This document shows, piece after piece, positions 7,181-14,819 of a stretch of 64,000 bases of DNA. The stretch covers positions 47,840 to 111,839 of the forward strand of contig NZ_KQ949081.1 in NCBI RefSeq assembly GCF_001514305.1. Direction: 5' to 3'. The notes under the pieces are model-generated. The model was given only the letters and a program-made list of their open reading frames with translations, searched no databases and was not told where the DNA came from. A program made the translations under genes and the position numbers. The first letter of the stretch is position 1; every line of letters starts with the position of its first letter. This stretch comes from Streptomyces dysideae. GTDB lineage: Bacteria; Actinomycetota; Actinomycetes; Streptomycetales; Streptomycetaceae.

Positions 7181-7295
7181 CCCCCGACCTCAGCACCGCC
7201 GTCTGGCGCAAGTCGAGCTACAGCGAAGGGGGAGCCAACGACTGCGTCGAGGTCGCCGACGGCTACCCCGGCCTCGTCCCCGTCCGCGACAGCAA
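6992..7295 (+). repeat. tandem 110-bp duplication in the DUF397 genes
   Basis: 6992-7101 and 7186-7295 match at an offset of 194 bases with only two differences in 110. The flanking parts of the two genes are clearly less alike. This indicates either a recent duplication or gene conversion limited to the core of the domain. Confidence 0.85.
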
Positions 7296-7377
7296 AGTCC
7301 CGTACGGCCCGCGGCTCGTGTTCGGCGCGACCTCATGGGCGTCGTTCCTGACGGAGATGAAGAGCGAACTGCGGTGA
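7177..7377 (+). CDS. DUF397 domain protein, copy 2
   Basis: 66-aa DUF397 protein starting MTPDLSTAVWRKSSYSEGG. It is nearly identical to copy 1 across the first two-thirds and diverges after VPVRDSK, ending with SWASFLTEMKSELR. GTG 7177 overlaps the copy 1 stop, and its own stop overlaps the next start, so the whole operon is translationally coupled. Likely a modulator of the upstream Xre regulator; the paired copies may recognise different partners through their distinct C-termini. Confidence 0.88.
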   Translation: MTPDLSTAVWRKSSYSEGGANDCVEVADGYPGLVPVRDSKVPYGPRLVFGATSWASFLTEMKSELR

Positions 7378-8273
7378 CCCAGAGGACCGGTCAGGCCGTT
7401 CCGCCGATGCCGGAGCGCACTCCCAAAGCGCTGCGCGACGCCATCGCCCAGCACGCCTCACAGCTCCTCAGCGGAAGTGGGCTGAACCGGGATGGGACGA
7501 TCGCGCGTGAAGGTGCGCTGAGCCGTGTGCCAGAAGCTTTCGCCCCTGTCGTCGATGCCTCCCGCGCTCAGATCACCGAGATGTTCGGCAGCACACGACT
7601 GCACAGTGCCTATCTCTACGGCAGCATTCCCCGCGGCGCCGCCATCCCCGGTGTCTCCGACCTCGACCTGCTTCTCGCCCTCCGCGACGAGCCCACTGAG
7701 GCCGACAGAGCGGACGCCAAGACGATCGAGGCCGCTCTCGACCGTTCCTGTGCCCAAATCAACGGCGTCGGTATCCTCCTGTCCGGCGCACGCACCCTTC
7801 TCAGCGAACTCGAACGCCATGACGGCGGCTTTTTTGTCGCCTGCCTGTGTACCCCACTGCTGGGCCACGACCTCGCCGAACAGCTTCCCCGTTACCGCCC
7901 CACATCCTTGCTCGCCCGCGAGACGAACGGCGACCTCCCACTGGTGCTCCCGCGATGGCGTGCCCGAGCGGCCGAGGCCGCCACGGACGCCGACCGCAAG
8001 ACCCTCAGCCGAGTCGTGAGCCGCCGCATCGTCCGCACAGGGTTCACGCTGATCATGCCTCGCTGGGGCGGCTGGACGAGCGACCTCAGCGAGTCCGCCG
8101 AGCTGTTCGGCCGCTACTACCCCGAGCGCGTCGAGCAGATGCGCATCGCTGCGGCCACCGGCCGCACGCCCTCGGCAGACCCGGCGGTACTCAGCATGCT
8201 CATCGACCACCTGGGACCCTGGCTCGCAGCCGAATACACAGCCGTGCACGGCGAGAAGGCGCCCCGCCCCTGA
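7374..8273 (+). CDS. nucleotidyltransferase with DUF6247-like N-terminus
   Basis: 299-aa protein. Residues 6-33 (QAVPPMPERTPKALRDAI then AQHASQLLS) match the N-terminus of the DUF6247 protein at 14820-15167. After that the sequence changes to a minimal nucleotidyltransferase: YLYGSIPRGAAIPGVSDLDL near residues 78-97 has the GSxxRG...DxD metal-binding pattern. The rest is helical with no second catalytic motif. It probably transfers a nucleotide to a protein, RNA or small molecule. GTG 7374 overlaps the preceding stop. The two-part structure suggests that a promoter-proximal DUF6247 fragment was joined to a nucleotidyltransferase gene by recombination. Confidence 0.75.
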   Translation: MTQRTGQAVPPMPERTPKALRDAIAQHASQLLSGSGLNRDGTIAREGALSRVPEAFAPVVDASRAQITEMFGSTRLHSAYLYGSIPRGAAIPGVSDLDLLLALRDEPTEADRADAKTIEAALDRSCAQINGVGILLSGARTLLSELERHDGGFFVACLCTPLLGHDLAEQLPRYRPTSLLARETNGDLPLVLPRWRARAAEAATDADRKTLSRVVSRRIVRTGFTLIMPRWGGWTSDLSESAELFGRYYPERVEQMRIAAATGRTPSADPAVLSMLIDHLGPWLAAEYTAVHGEKAPRP

Positions 8274-8426
8274 GTTGCTCGGGGCGTCACCCGACGGCAT
8301 CCCGACTTTGCCGTCTCTTTACAACCCGTACCCCCGCTCTCTCGTCTCTCCGCTCGATCCCTGGCACAACACGCCCGCCCGCCCACCATGTAACCGGGCC
8401 GGCGGACCGACGAGAGAGAGCGATTC

Positions 8427-8804
8427 ATGCGCCGAACTGTCCTCAGCGCCATAGCACTTGCCTGCACCGCCGTACTGGCGAGCACCGCGCCCGCCTTCGC
8501 CGACGACGCGACCCCGGTTCCCTCGGTCCCCGCCACCGTGGCCCCGTCCGAGGCCCCGTCCCCTGTCCCTTCGGTCCCCGCCACCGCGGCCCCGTCCGAG
8601 GCCCCGTCCCCCGTGCCCTCGGCGGAGGACGAGGGCCAGGTCTCCGTCGTGCCCAGCGGTGCCCCGGACACCGGTGTGGCGCCGGAGTCGGCGCGTTCCG
8701 GGGCCGACGGCGGGCTGATCGGCGGGGGCGCTGCCGCCGCGGTGCTGGTCGGGGGTGGCGCGGCGGTCTATGTCGTACGGCGTCGGCGGGCGAGCCGGGT
8801 ATGA
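8427..8804 (+). CDS. secreted, membrane-anchored Pro/Ser-rich surface protein
   Basis: 125-aa protein: signal peptide (residues 1-25, ending PAFA), a P/S/A-rich low-complexity stalk with repeated APSEAPSPVPS, a hydrophobic segment near residues 98-118 and a final RRRRASRV tail. This is the layout of a cell-wall sorting signal. APDTG near residue 79 resembles LPxTG, but leucine is missing and it sits well before the membrane segment, so sortase attachment is uncertain. The stop overlaps the sortase start (ATGA), supporting an enzyme-substrate pair. Confidence 0.75.
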   Translation: MRRTVLSAIALACTAVLASTAPAFADDATPVPSVPATVAPSEAPSPVPSVPATAAPSEAPSPVPSAEDEGQVSVVPSGAPDTGVAPESARSGADGGLIGGGAAAAVLVGGGAAVYVVRRRRASRV

Positions 8805-8839
8805 CGCGTACGGCGTCGGCGGGCGAGCCGGGTACGACG
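8774..8839 (+). repeat. 33-bp tandem repeat across a gene junction
   Basis: Unit one is 8774-8806 and unit two 8807-8839, with one mismatch (T at 8802, C at 8835). The unit is exactly 11 codons. Unit one covers the end of the surface protein and contains the ATGA stop/start overlap; unit two encodes the first residues of the sortase. The single difference decides the start: it is ATG in unit one and ACG in unit two. Confidence 0.9.
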
Positions 8840-9478
8840 TCGGCGTCGCCGCTCTCCAGGCGCGCCTTCGTCACCGCGGCGACGGCCTCGCTGCTCGTGA
8901 GTTGCGGCGGCGGTCAGGGAGGTGGACCACGGGCCACGACCGGCGGCGGCACCCCCAGCAGCACGCCACCGTCTCCGCGGGCCTCCGCGAACTCGGCGCG
9001 CGCTGTCGGCCGTTCGGTCCCGGTCCGGCTGCGGATCCCCGCCGTCGGGGTCGACACCCCGGTCATGCGGCTGGGATTGGCCCCGGACGGCAGCGTGCAG
9101 GTGCCCCCGATCACGAAGCACGACCGGGCAGGCTGGTACCGGCACTCGCCGACGCCGGGTCAGACCGGGCCGTCGGTGATCCTCGGTCATGCCACGGTCG
9201 GTGCCTACGGGGACGGCGTCTTCCGGCACCTCGCGCGGTTGCGGCGGGGCGAGCGGATCGTGGCGAGCCTGGAGAACGGCACGGCGGCGGTGTTCGCCGT
9301 GACCGCCGTACGGACGGTCGCCAAGGCCGACTTCCCGGTGGACGCGGTCTACGGGAACGTGGACCGCCCCGAGCTGCGGCTCATCACCTGCGGCGGCCCC
9401 CGAACCGACGACGACGGTTACCGCGACAACGTGATCGTCTTCGCCGCCCTGAACTCCACAAGCCCTGGAGAGCGTTGA
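8801..9478 (+). CDS. class F-type sortase
   Basis: 225-aa membrane-anchored transpeptidase that would link sorting-signal proteins to the cell wall. An N-terminal hydrophobic helix near residues 19-32 is followed by a Pro/Ser linker and the sortase domain. ILGHATVG holds the catalytic His and LITCGG the catalytic Cys; a later Arg in YRDN is the likely third residue. FVTAATASLLVSCGG also resembles a lipobox, so the anchor could be lipid. ATG 8801 overlaps the surface-protein stop. The next gene starts inside its stop (TTGA). Confidence 0.85.
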   Translation: MTRTASAGEPGTTSASPLSRRAFVTAATASLLVSCGGGQGGGPRATTGGGTPSSTPPSPRASANSARAVGRSVPVRLRIPAVGVDTPVMRLGLAPDGSVQVPPITKHDRAGWYRHSPTPGQTGPSVILGHATVGAYGDGVFRHLARLRRGERIVASLENGTAAVFAVTAVRTVAKADFPVDAVYGNVDRPELRLITCGGPRTDDDGYRDNVIVFAALNSTSPGER

Positions 9479-9990
9479 AACGGCCCCGCGACAAGTTCCG
9501 CGACACGTCCCGCGAGAGGGCGGCGTCCGAGTTGTTCGCCGCCCTCTACCCGCGCCTCGCCGGCTGGTGCCGTCGGCTGGTCGACGACGACCAGACGGCC
9601 CACGAGATCGCCTCGGAGGCGTTCACCCGGCTGTGGGCCCGCTGGACGTCCGTCGCGGAGCCCCAGGGCTTCCTGTACGTCACCGCGGCCAACCTCGTCC
9701 GGGACCACTGGCGCAAGCTGGAGCGCGAGCGCAGAGCCGTCCGCCGGGCCACCGTCGAAGCCGCCGTACGCCCGCCGGCCGAGCAGGCGGACCCCTCGGT
9801 CCGTCTGCTCGTGCAGTCGTTGCCGGAACGACTGCGCGTCCCGATCCTGCTGCACTACTACGCTGACATGCCGATCCGGGAGGTGTCCGTGCTGACCGGG
9901 CGCAAGGAAGGAACCATCAAGGCCGACCTCCACGCGGCCCGCGAACTGCTCCGCGCCCATCTGGGGAGAAGCCTTGATCACACACTCTGA
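9475..9990 (+). CDS. ECF-type RNA polymerase sigma factor
   Basis: 171-aa sigma factor. Region 2 covers residues 15-85 (LFAALYPRLAGWCRRLV, then ASEAFTRLWARW), and region 4 covers residues 105-165 with LPERLRVPILLHYYADM and a C-terminal helix-turn-helix. It starts at TTG 9475, overlapping the sortase stop, with GGAG just upstream. It overlaps the next gene by 17 bases. The four-gene unit suggests a sigma factor controlling a sortase-dependent surface function. Confidence 0.85.
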   Translation: MKRPRDKFRDTSRERAASELFAALYPRLAGWCRRLVDDDQTAHEIASEAFTRLWARWTSVAEPQGFLYVTAANLVRDHWRKLERERRAVRRATVEAAVRPPAEQADPSVRLLVQSLPERLRVPILLHYYADMPIREVSVLTGRKEGTIKADLHAARELLRAHLGRSLDHTL

Positions 9991-10414
9991 CGAGGGTCCG
10001 GACTTCGAGCCGGACGACCCCCTCGCCGTCATCCTGCGACCGCCCGCCACCCACCTCGGCCCGCCGCCCGGCCGCTACGAGGCGATCCGCCGTGCCGCGG
10101 CACGCCGTCGACTGCTCCGTGCCGCCGCCGGGGTCGGGGTGGCGGGCGCCGTCGCCGTCGCCGTCCTCGTCGCGCTGCCGCTCCACCCGGGGACAGCCGA
10201 GGGACCCGCGTCCCCGACGGTGCCGCTCGCCCCGGCTCCCGCGAGCAGCCCGCCGGCCACGCCCACCCCGTCGGCGTCCCCGGTACCCCCCGTCACCTCC
10301 AACCCCGCCGAGGCGACCGGGACCGACACCCCGGCCGCCTCCACACAGGCACCGACGTCGCCCTCCGCAGTGCCGTCGCCGGTTCCGACCACGGACGACC
10401 TCAGGAAGCCGTAG
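9974..10414 (+). CDS. single-pass membrane protein, possible anti-sigma factor
   Basis: 146-aa protein starting at TTG 9974 after GGGGAG. About 40 polar residues are followed by a basic RRAAARRRLLR stretch, one transmembrane helix near residues 52-70 and a long extracytoplasmic Pro/Thr/Ser/Ala-rich tail. It lacks a zinc-binding HxxxCxxC motif. Position immediately after the sigma gene, with overlap, argues for control of that sigma factor, but no known anti-sigma domain is visible. The 3' end overlaps the pectate lyase gene tail to tail by 14 bases. Confidence 0.6.
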   Translation: MITHSDEGPDFEPDDPLAVILRPPATHLGPPPGRYEAIRRAAARRRLLRAAAGVGVAGAVAVAVLVALPLHPGTAEGPASPTVPLAPAPASSPPATPTPSASPVPPVTSNPAEATGTDTPAASTQAPTSPSAVPSPVPTTDDLRKP

Positions 10415-12464
10415 GCGTCCAGCCGCCCAGCCAGTCCGCGACCTCCTGGCCGGTGGCCTGGGCGTCGGTCAGATGCGGGCGGTCGCTGCTCGCGCTGCCC
10501 GCTCCCGGGCCGGTGTTCTTGTACTCGGCGAACCGGTCGTCCTTCCAGGAGAAGCCGCTCATGTCGGTCCAGGGCGTGGACTTGATCGCGGCGCTGAGGT
10601 TGGTGTTGCGGACCGTGGTCTGCGGGTCGAGGGCGGCGTCGCCGCCGGCGTGCCAGGGGCGGCCGAGGTAGAAGCTGCCGGCCGACACGTCGCCGTTCAC
10701 CGTGGAGTTGGCGATCAGGAAGCCCTTGCGGTTCGCGACCGTGCTCGGGGCGGTGATGTAGCCGGCGGAGGTGCCGTTCCAGCGCTTCTTGAGGGTGATG
10801 ATCGAGCGGTCGATGACCGCCGTCGCGCGGCCGAAGATGAAGTCGACGTTGCCGACGACGTAGGAGTTGGTCATGTAGACCCGGCCGAGCTTGTCCTTGG
10901 CGGCCGTGTCCAGGAGCAGGGTGTCCTGGTCGCCCGTGACGATGACGCCGTCCAGGAAGACCTTGTCGGCGGCGGTGCGCAGGGCGACGGCCTGGTGGCC
11001 GGAGAGCGACTGGTTGGCGGCCTCGTCGAAGTCGTTGGAGATGGTCAGGTTGCGGGCCTGGAAGTCGTCGGCCTGGACGGCGACGGTGGCGCTGCCGCCC
11101 GTGCCGTAGTTGCCGGAGCCGTCGGGCTTGGGGGTGCCCGCCGCGTTGTTGTAGACGATCACCGTGTCCTTCCGGCTGCCGCCCGTGCCCTGGATGGTGA
11201 CGTGCGGCTTGTTGGAGGGGACCTTCACCAGCTCGCGGTACGTGCCCGGCTTGACGGAGATCACGACGCGGGAGGGGTTGTTCGCCGGTACGGCGTTCAC
11301 CGCGGCCTGCACGGTCCGGTACTGGCCGCTGCCGTCCTTGGCGACGGTGAGGGTCGTGGCGGCGGCGGCGCTGGTGGTGGCAGTCGTACCGATGGAAGTG
11401 CGCGGCCCCACACCGGACTTGAGGAGCGACGGCACGTCGGCTGTCTTGTCGAGGCTGTAGCTGTAGTAGCTCTTCGGATCGAAGGCCGTACCGCCGCTCT
11501 CGTTACGCCCGCTGGTGCCGACGAACGTGTTCCCCTTCTGGACGATGCTCGCCGTGCTGTCCTTGGTGACGGGGTTCCTCATGCCCTGGAAGTAGGAGTT
11601 CTCCAGGACCATCCTGGTCCTGCCGCGCGAGTAGTTGCCGTAGGACGACTTGATCGTGGTCCCGGCGGCGTCCTCCAGGAAGTTGTTGTAGAGGTGCGCG
11701 TGGGCCGCGTTGTCCGTCGACGGGTTGCGCTGCTCGGTCTCGCGGAACCAGTTGTGGTGGATCGTGATGTCCGTGACGAGGTTCTCGGTCCAGCCGATGC
11801 CGAACGTTTTGTTGTTGTCGCTCAGCTTGTTCCAGGACACCGTCACATTGGTGCTGTCCTTGCGGATGTCGATGAGCCCGTCGGCCATGTGCCGCAGGTC
11901 GTTGTGGTCGATCCAGACGTGGTGCGCGCCGTCCATCTGGATCGCGTCGAAGTCGTGGTCCTTGTCGTTCCAGATGCCCTGGTACGAGTCCCGGATGGTC
12001 AGGTTCCGGATGATCACGTTGTGGACGCCGGTGCCGAGGAAGAACCCGCCGCCGACGATCTGCCCGGAGGTCCCGGCGCCGACGATGGTCTTGTCCGACT
12101 TGACCTTGATCTCCTTGCCGACCGGGTTCATGTTGATCGTGGCGGCGACGACGATGACGTACGGCTCGGCGGCGGTCGCGTACTTCTCCAGGTCGGCGAG
12201 CGTCTTCACGGTGACGGTCTTGCCGTCCCGGCCGCCGTAAGTGCCGTTCTGGCCGAGGGAGTTGACGGAGGCGAAGCCGTCGGCGGTGGCGGTCGCCCAG
12301 GCGGGTGCGGCGGCGGAGGCGGTGCGCTGTGCGCCTGCGCCGAAGAGGCCGGTGTCCGTGCCGTAGGCCATGGTCCCGGCGGCGGTCAGTGCGAGGGGGA
12401 CGCCGATCGCCACGGCCGTCTTCCTTCTGCGGTGGCGGGCCCTGCTGCGGGGGGTTTCAGTCAC
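10401..12464 (-). CDS. secreted pectate lyase (PL1)-pectinesterase (CE8) fusion
   Basis: 687-aa exoenzyme for pectin breakdown. An Arg-rich N-terminus and signal peptide (residues 1-50, ending ASAAA) are followed by a PL1 lyase domain, about residues 55-365, with VWIDHNDL and DGLIDIRKDSTNVTVSWN. A short linker follows, then a CE8 methylesterase domain, about 375-670, with GDQDTLL, GNVDFIFG (catalytic Asp) and LGRPW. Together the domains would de-esterify and cleave pectin. GTG 12464 has only a weak GGAA upstream. It is a lone gene and probably induced by plant polymer. Confidence 0.92.
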   Translation of the reverse strand: MTETPRSRARHRRRKTAVAIGVPLALTAAGTMAYGTDTGLFGAGAQRTASAAAPAWATATADGFASVNSLGQNGTYGGRDGKTVTVKTLADLEKYATAAEPYVIVVAATINMNPVGKEIKVKSDKTIVGAGTSGQIVGGGFFLGTGVHNVIIRNLTIRDSYQGIWNDKDHDFDAIQMDGAHHVWIDHNDLRHMADGLIDIRKDSTNVTVSWNKLSDNNKTFGIGWTENLVTDITIHHNWFRETEQRNPSTDNAAHAHLYNNFLEDAAGTTIKSSYGNYSRGRTRMVLENSYFQGMRNPVTKDSTASIVQKGNTFVGTSGRNESGGTAFDPKSYYSYSLDKTADVPSLLKSGVGPRTSIGTTATTSAAAATTLTVAKDGSGQYRTVQAAVNAVPANNPSRVVISVKPGTYRELVKVPSNKPHVTIQGTGGSRKDTVIVYNNAAGTPKPDGSGNYGTGGSATVAVQADDFQARNLTISNDFDEAANQSLSGHQAVALRTAADKVFLDGVIVTGDQDTLLLDTAAKDKLGRVYMTNSYVVGNVDFIFGRATAVIDRSIITLKKRWNGTSAGYITAPSTVANRKGFLIANSTVNGDVSAGSFYLGRPWHAGGDAALDPQTTVRNTNLSAAIKSTPWTDMSGFSWKDDRFAEYKNTGPGAGSASSDRPHLTDAQATGQEVADWLGGWTPTAS

Positions 12465-12559
12465 GGCTGATTCCGATCAAGTGCGGGGTGGGTTCCGTCA
12501 CTTGGTGGTTGCAGCCGAGGGGGAAAAGGTTGCCGCGCGCCCAGGCCCGCCGTGCTGCC

Positions 12560-13222
12560 TCAGCCGCCCGTGGTGGCCAGCTTCGCCGCGAACCCGAGGA
12601 ACAGGGCGCCGGCGCCGCTGGTCAGCCCGGCCGACAGGCGCCGCCGGCGGCGGAACTGGGCCGAGAGGTAGGTGCCGCCGAGGATCAGCAGGGTCACGTA
12701 ACTGACGCTGATCACCTGGTAGATCAGCGCGAGCAGCCCGAAGGACAGTGCCGGGTGCGGATAGGACGGGTCGACGAACTGCACGAAGAAGGAGATGAAG
12801 AACAGGATCGCCTTCGGGTTGAGCAGCGTGATCAGCAACGACCGCCGGAACGGCCGCTCGGCGTCCGCGGCGCCGTGGGCGGCCTCCGGGGCCTCGGCCG
12901 GGGATGCCGCCATGCGCCGGTTACGCCACATAGCCCAGGCCGAGCGGATCATTCCGACGGCGATCCAGGCCAGATAGCCGGCGCCCGCGTACTTGATGAC
13001 CGAGAAGACGAAATCGTTGGCGGTCAGCAGCGAGGAGAGCCCCGCCGCGGTGAGCACCATCAGCAGGCCCTCACCGATGAACACGCCTGACGCGGCGCGG
13101 TATCCGCTCCGCACCCCGCGCCGTGCCGCCACGGAGAGGGTGTAGAGCGAACTGGGCCCCGGGAGAAGAATGATGAGAAGCGTCCCCAGGGCGTAGGTGG
13201 AAAGGTTCGACACTCCCAGCAT
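12560..13222 (-). CDS. LysE/RhtB family amino-acid exporter, LeuE-like
   Basis: 220-aa six-helix inner-membrane exporter. The N-terminal LLIILLPGPSSLYTLS matches the family PGP motif, and LLNPKAILFFISFF is the second conserved segment. It is likely to export leucine or other hydrophobic amino acids. ATG 13222 follows GGAGGGAGAAGC; an upstream in-frame start would add 30 non-hydrophobic residues. It is a single gene, separated from the pectate lyase by about 95 bases. Confidence 0.88.
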   Translation of the reverse strand: MLGVSNLSTYALGTLLIILLPGPSSLYTLSVAARRGVRSGYRAASGVFIGEGLLMVLTAAGLSSLLTANDFVFSVIKYAGAGYLAWIAVGMIRSAWAMWRNRRMAASPAEAPEAAHGAADAERPFRRSLLITLLNPKAILFFISFFVQFVDPSYPHPALSFGLLALIYQVISVSYVTLLILGGTYLSAQFRRRRRLSAGLTSGAGALFLGFAAKLATTGG

Positions 13223-13516
13223 CTGCTTCTCCCTCCGTGGTGACTGCCGCTGCGGCTGCCAACTGATCCACGTCCGCGGTCCGTTGGAGGGTAGTCGAGG
13301 AGCAGATCCCACGCCGGGCTGTTTTCCAGCGGGATGGACCGTGCGTCCAGGCGTGAGCGCCTCGAGCCGTGCCGCCGCTCAGTGATGGGGGTGCTCGGGC
13401 GGAGCGGGGGCTCGGTGACGCCCATGTGCCGGCCGCACTGGTCGTACGAGGGTCAGCAGGAGTGAGCCGCAGCGTCTCGTGATGCGTAACCGCAAGGGCT
13501 CCTTTCGCAGTGCCGT
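13223..13516. other. gene-free upstream region
   Basis: Nearly 300 bases between the divergent LysE-type exporter and the second Xre operon. No supported gene was seen. The last part begins to resemble the upstream region of the first Xre operon. Confidence 0.5.
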
Positions 13517-13606
13517 GACGAGCGATGATTACCGTTCGTGCCCTGACCGTCACTGTCCGGGCGTACGCTGCGGAAGAGTGCTGGCGTTGTCTGGGCGCCA
13601 GACAAC
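13517..13606 (+). promoter_or_regulatory. promoter and perfect operator of the second Xre operon
   Basis: This block is the counterpart of 6050-6140. TACGCT at 13564-13569 is a possible -10. Seventeen bases later begins a perfect dyad, GTTGTCTGG at 13586-13594 and CCAGACAAC at 13598-13606. Conservation of promoter, spacing and dyad between the two operons argues for a shared autoregulatory site. Confidence 0.65.
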
Positions 13607-13619
13607 GGGGAGGGGCGAC

Positions 13620-14453
13620 ATGGCCGAACACCCGGTCACAGAAGGGGAGTCGAGGCGTGTGGCCCTCGGGCGAACGCTGCGGTTCCTGCGGGAGAAGGCC
13701 GGCAAGTCGCTGGCCCAGCTGGCCGACGAGACGTCGTACGACAAGAGCTATCTGTACCGCCTGGAGACGGGCGAACGGCTCTCCAAACGGGCGGTCATGG
13801 AGGACCTGGACCGGTATCACGGCTCCGGTGACCTGCTGGTTCGCCTGTGGCGGGATGCGCGTAAGGAGGTGATCAAGGACAAGTACAAGGCGTTCATGGA
13901 GCTGGAGGCGACGGCGCGGGTCATGTGGATGTTCCAGCTACGGGTGCCGGGACTTCTACAGACCGAGGACTATGCCCGTGCGGTGTTGTCAGGGTTGTCC
14001 GGAGCTCAGACAACGGCTGGCAACGGCGAGGAAGTCGAGGAGCAGGTGGCCTTGCGCATGGGACGGCAGGAGCTGCTGTACCGGGATCCGGCGCCGAGCG
14101 TGCGCGTGATCCTGGACGAGGGTGCGTTGCGGCGCCCGGTTCCCGACGCGAAGGTGTGGGCGGACCAGCTGTCGCATCTGGTGGACGCGGCGGAACTCCC
14201 GAATGTCGCGCTCCAGGTGCTGCCCTTCACGGCCGGTGTACACGACCTCATGGACAGCCACCTCTGGCTGTTCTGGCAGCGAGTCGGCGACCCTGTTGCC
14301 TACGTGGAGGGCAACGGCTTCGGCGAGTTGATCGAGGATCCGGACAAGGTTCTGTCCTTCCGGTTGTCCTACGATCTGGTCAGGGACGCGGCTCTGACTC
14401 CGGTGGAGTCGACGGCGTTCATCAAACGCCTTCTGGAGGAGTGCAGATCATGA
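13620..14453 (+). CDS. Xre-family regulator, WhiJ-like paralogue
   Basis: 277-aa regulator closely related to the one at 6154-6993. It has the same helix-turn-helix (LAQLADETSYDKSYLYRLET), the same DUF5753 segments (LLQTEDYAR, LQVLPF, VAYVEGNGFGELIEDPDKVL) and the same operon start. ATG 13620 follows GGGGAGGGG. The stop overlaps the DUF397 start by ATGA. Differences in the recognition helix are few, so both regulators may bind the same GTTGTC dyad and cross-regulate. Confidence 0.9.
   Translation: MAEHPVTEGESRRVALGRTLRFLREKAGKSLAQLADETSYDKSYLYRLETGERLSKRAVMEDLDRYHGSGDLLVRLWRDARKEVIKDKYKAFMELEATARVMWMFQLRVPGLLQTEDYARAVLSGLSGAQTTAGNGEEVEEQVALRMGRQELLYRDPAPSVRVILDEGALRRPVPDAKVWADQLSHLVDAAELPNVALQVLPFTAGVHDLMDSHLWLFWQRVGDPVAYVEGNGFGELIEDPDKVLSFRLSYDLVRDAALTPVESTAFIKRLLEECRS
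13994..14014. promoter_or_regulatory. inverted repeat inside the second Xre gene
   Basis: GTTGTC at 13994-13999 and GACAAC at 14009-14014 are separated by nine bases, at the position equivalent to the internal dyad in the first Xre gene. The half sites and 21-base span equal those of the promoter dyad at 13586. A further GTTGTC half site lies at 13985. Confidence 0.4.
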
Positions 14454-14671
14454 ACCGAACCCCCGACCTGACCACCGCTGTGTGGCGCAAGTCGTCCTAC
14501 AGCGACGGGGGCGGCACGAACTGCGTCGAGGTCGCCGACGGCTACACGGGCATAGTCCCCGTCCGCGACAGCAAGACCCCGGCGGTACGTCCGCTGATCT
14601 TCGAGACGTCGTCGTGGGGGTCGTTCGTGGAGGCCGTCAAGGGAAGGGCGGGTTCGCACACCTTCGGGTGA
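14450..14671 (+). CDS. DUF397 domain protein
   Basis: 73-aa DUF397 protein with TTAVWRKSSYSDGG, NCVEVADG, VPVRDSK and SWGSFVEAVK, ending in a short unrelated tail. It starts inside the stop of the Xre gene with GGAGGA upstream, so it is coupled to the regulator and probably acts with it. Only one copy is present here, against two in the other module. Confidence 0.9.
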   Translation: MNRTPDLTTAVWRKSSYSDGGGTNCVEVADGYTGIVPVRDSKTPAVRPLIFETSSWGSFVEAVKGRAGSHTFG

Positions 14672-14819
14672 CGCCTGTCGGGATGTCCGGTTTTCGGGAC
14701 TGAGCCGCCTCCATCGTTGGTCTTCCGGTCGAATAAATGACCAGGACACGAACGACTGATGTGAAAGGTACGAGGCGGTTATGGTCGTAGACACGGCGCG
14801 TCGAAGGAGGACATCGAGC

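Noticed and set aside
10092..12470. 792-aa open frame on the plus strand over the pectate lyase gene
   Set aside because: Low-complexity Val/Asp/Gly/Arg composition typical of antisense frames; the minus strand encodes clear PL1 and CE8 domains.
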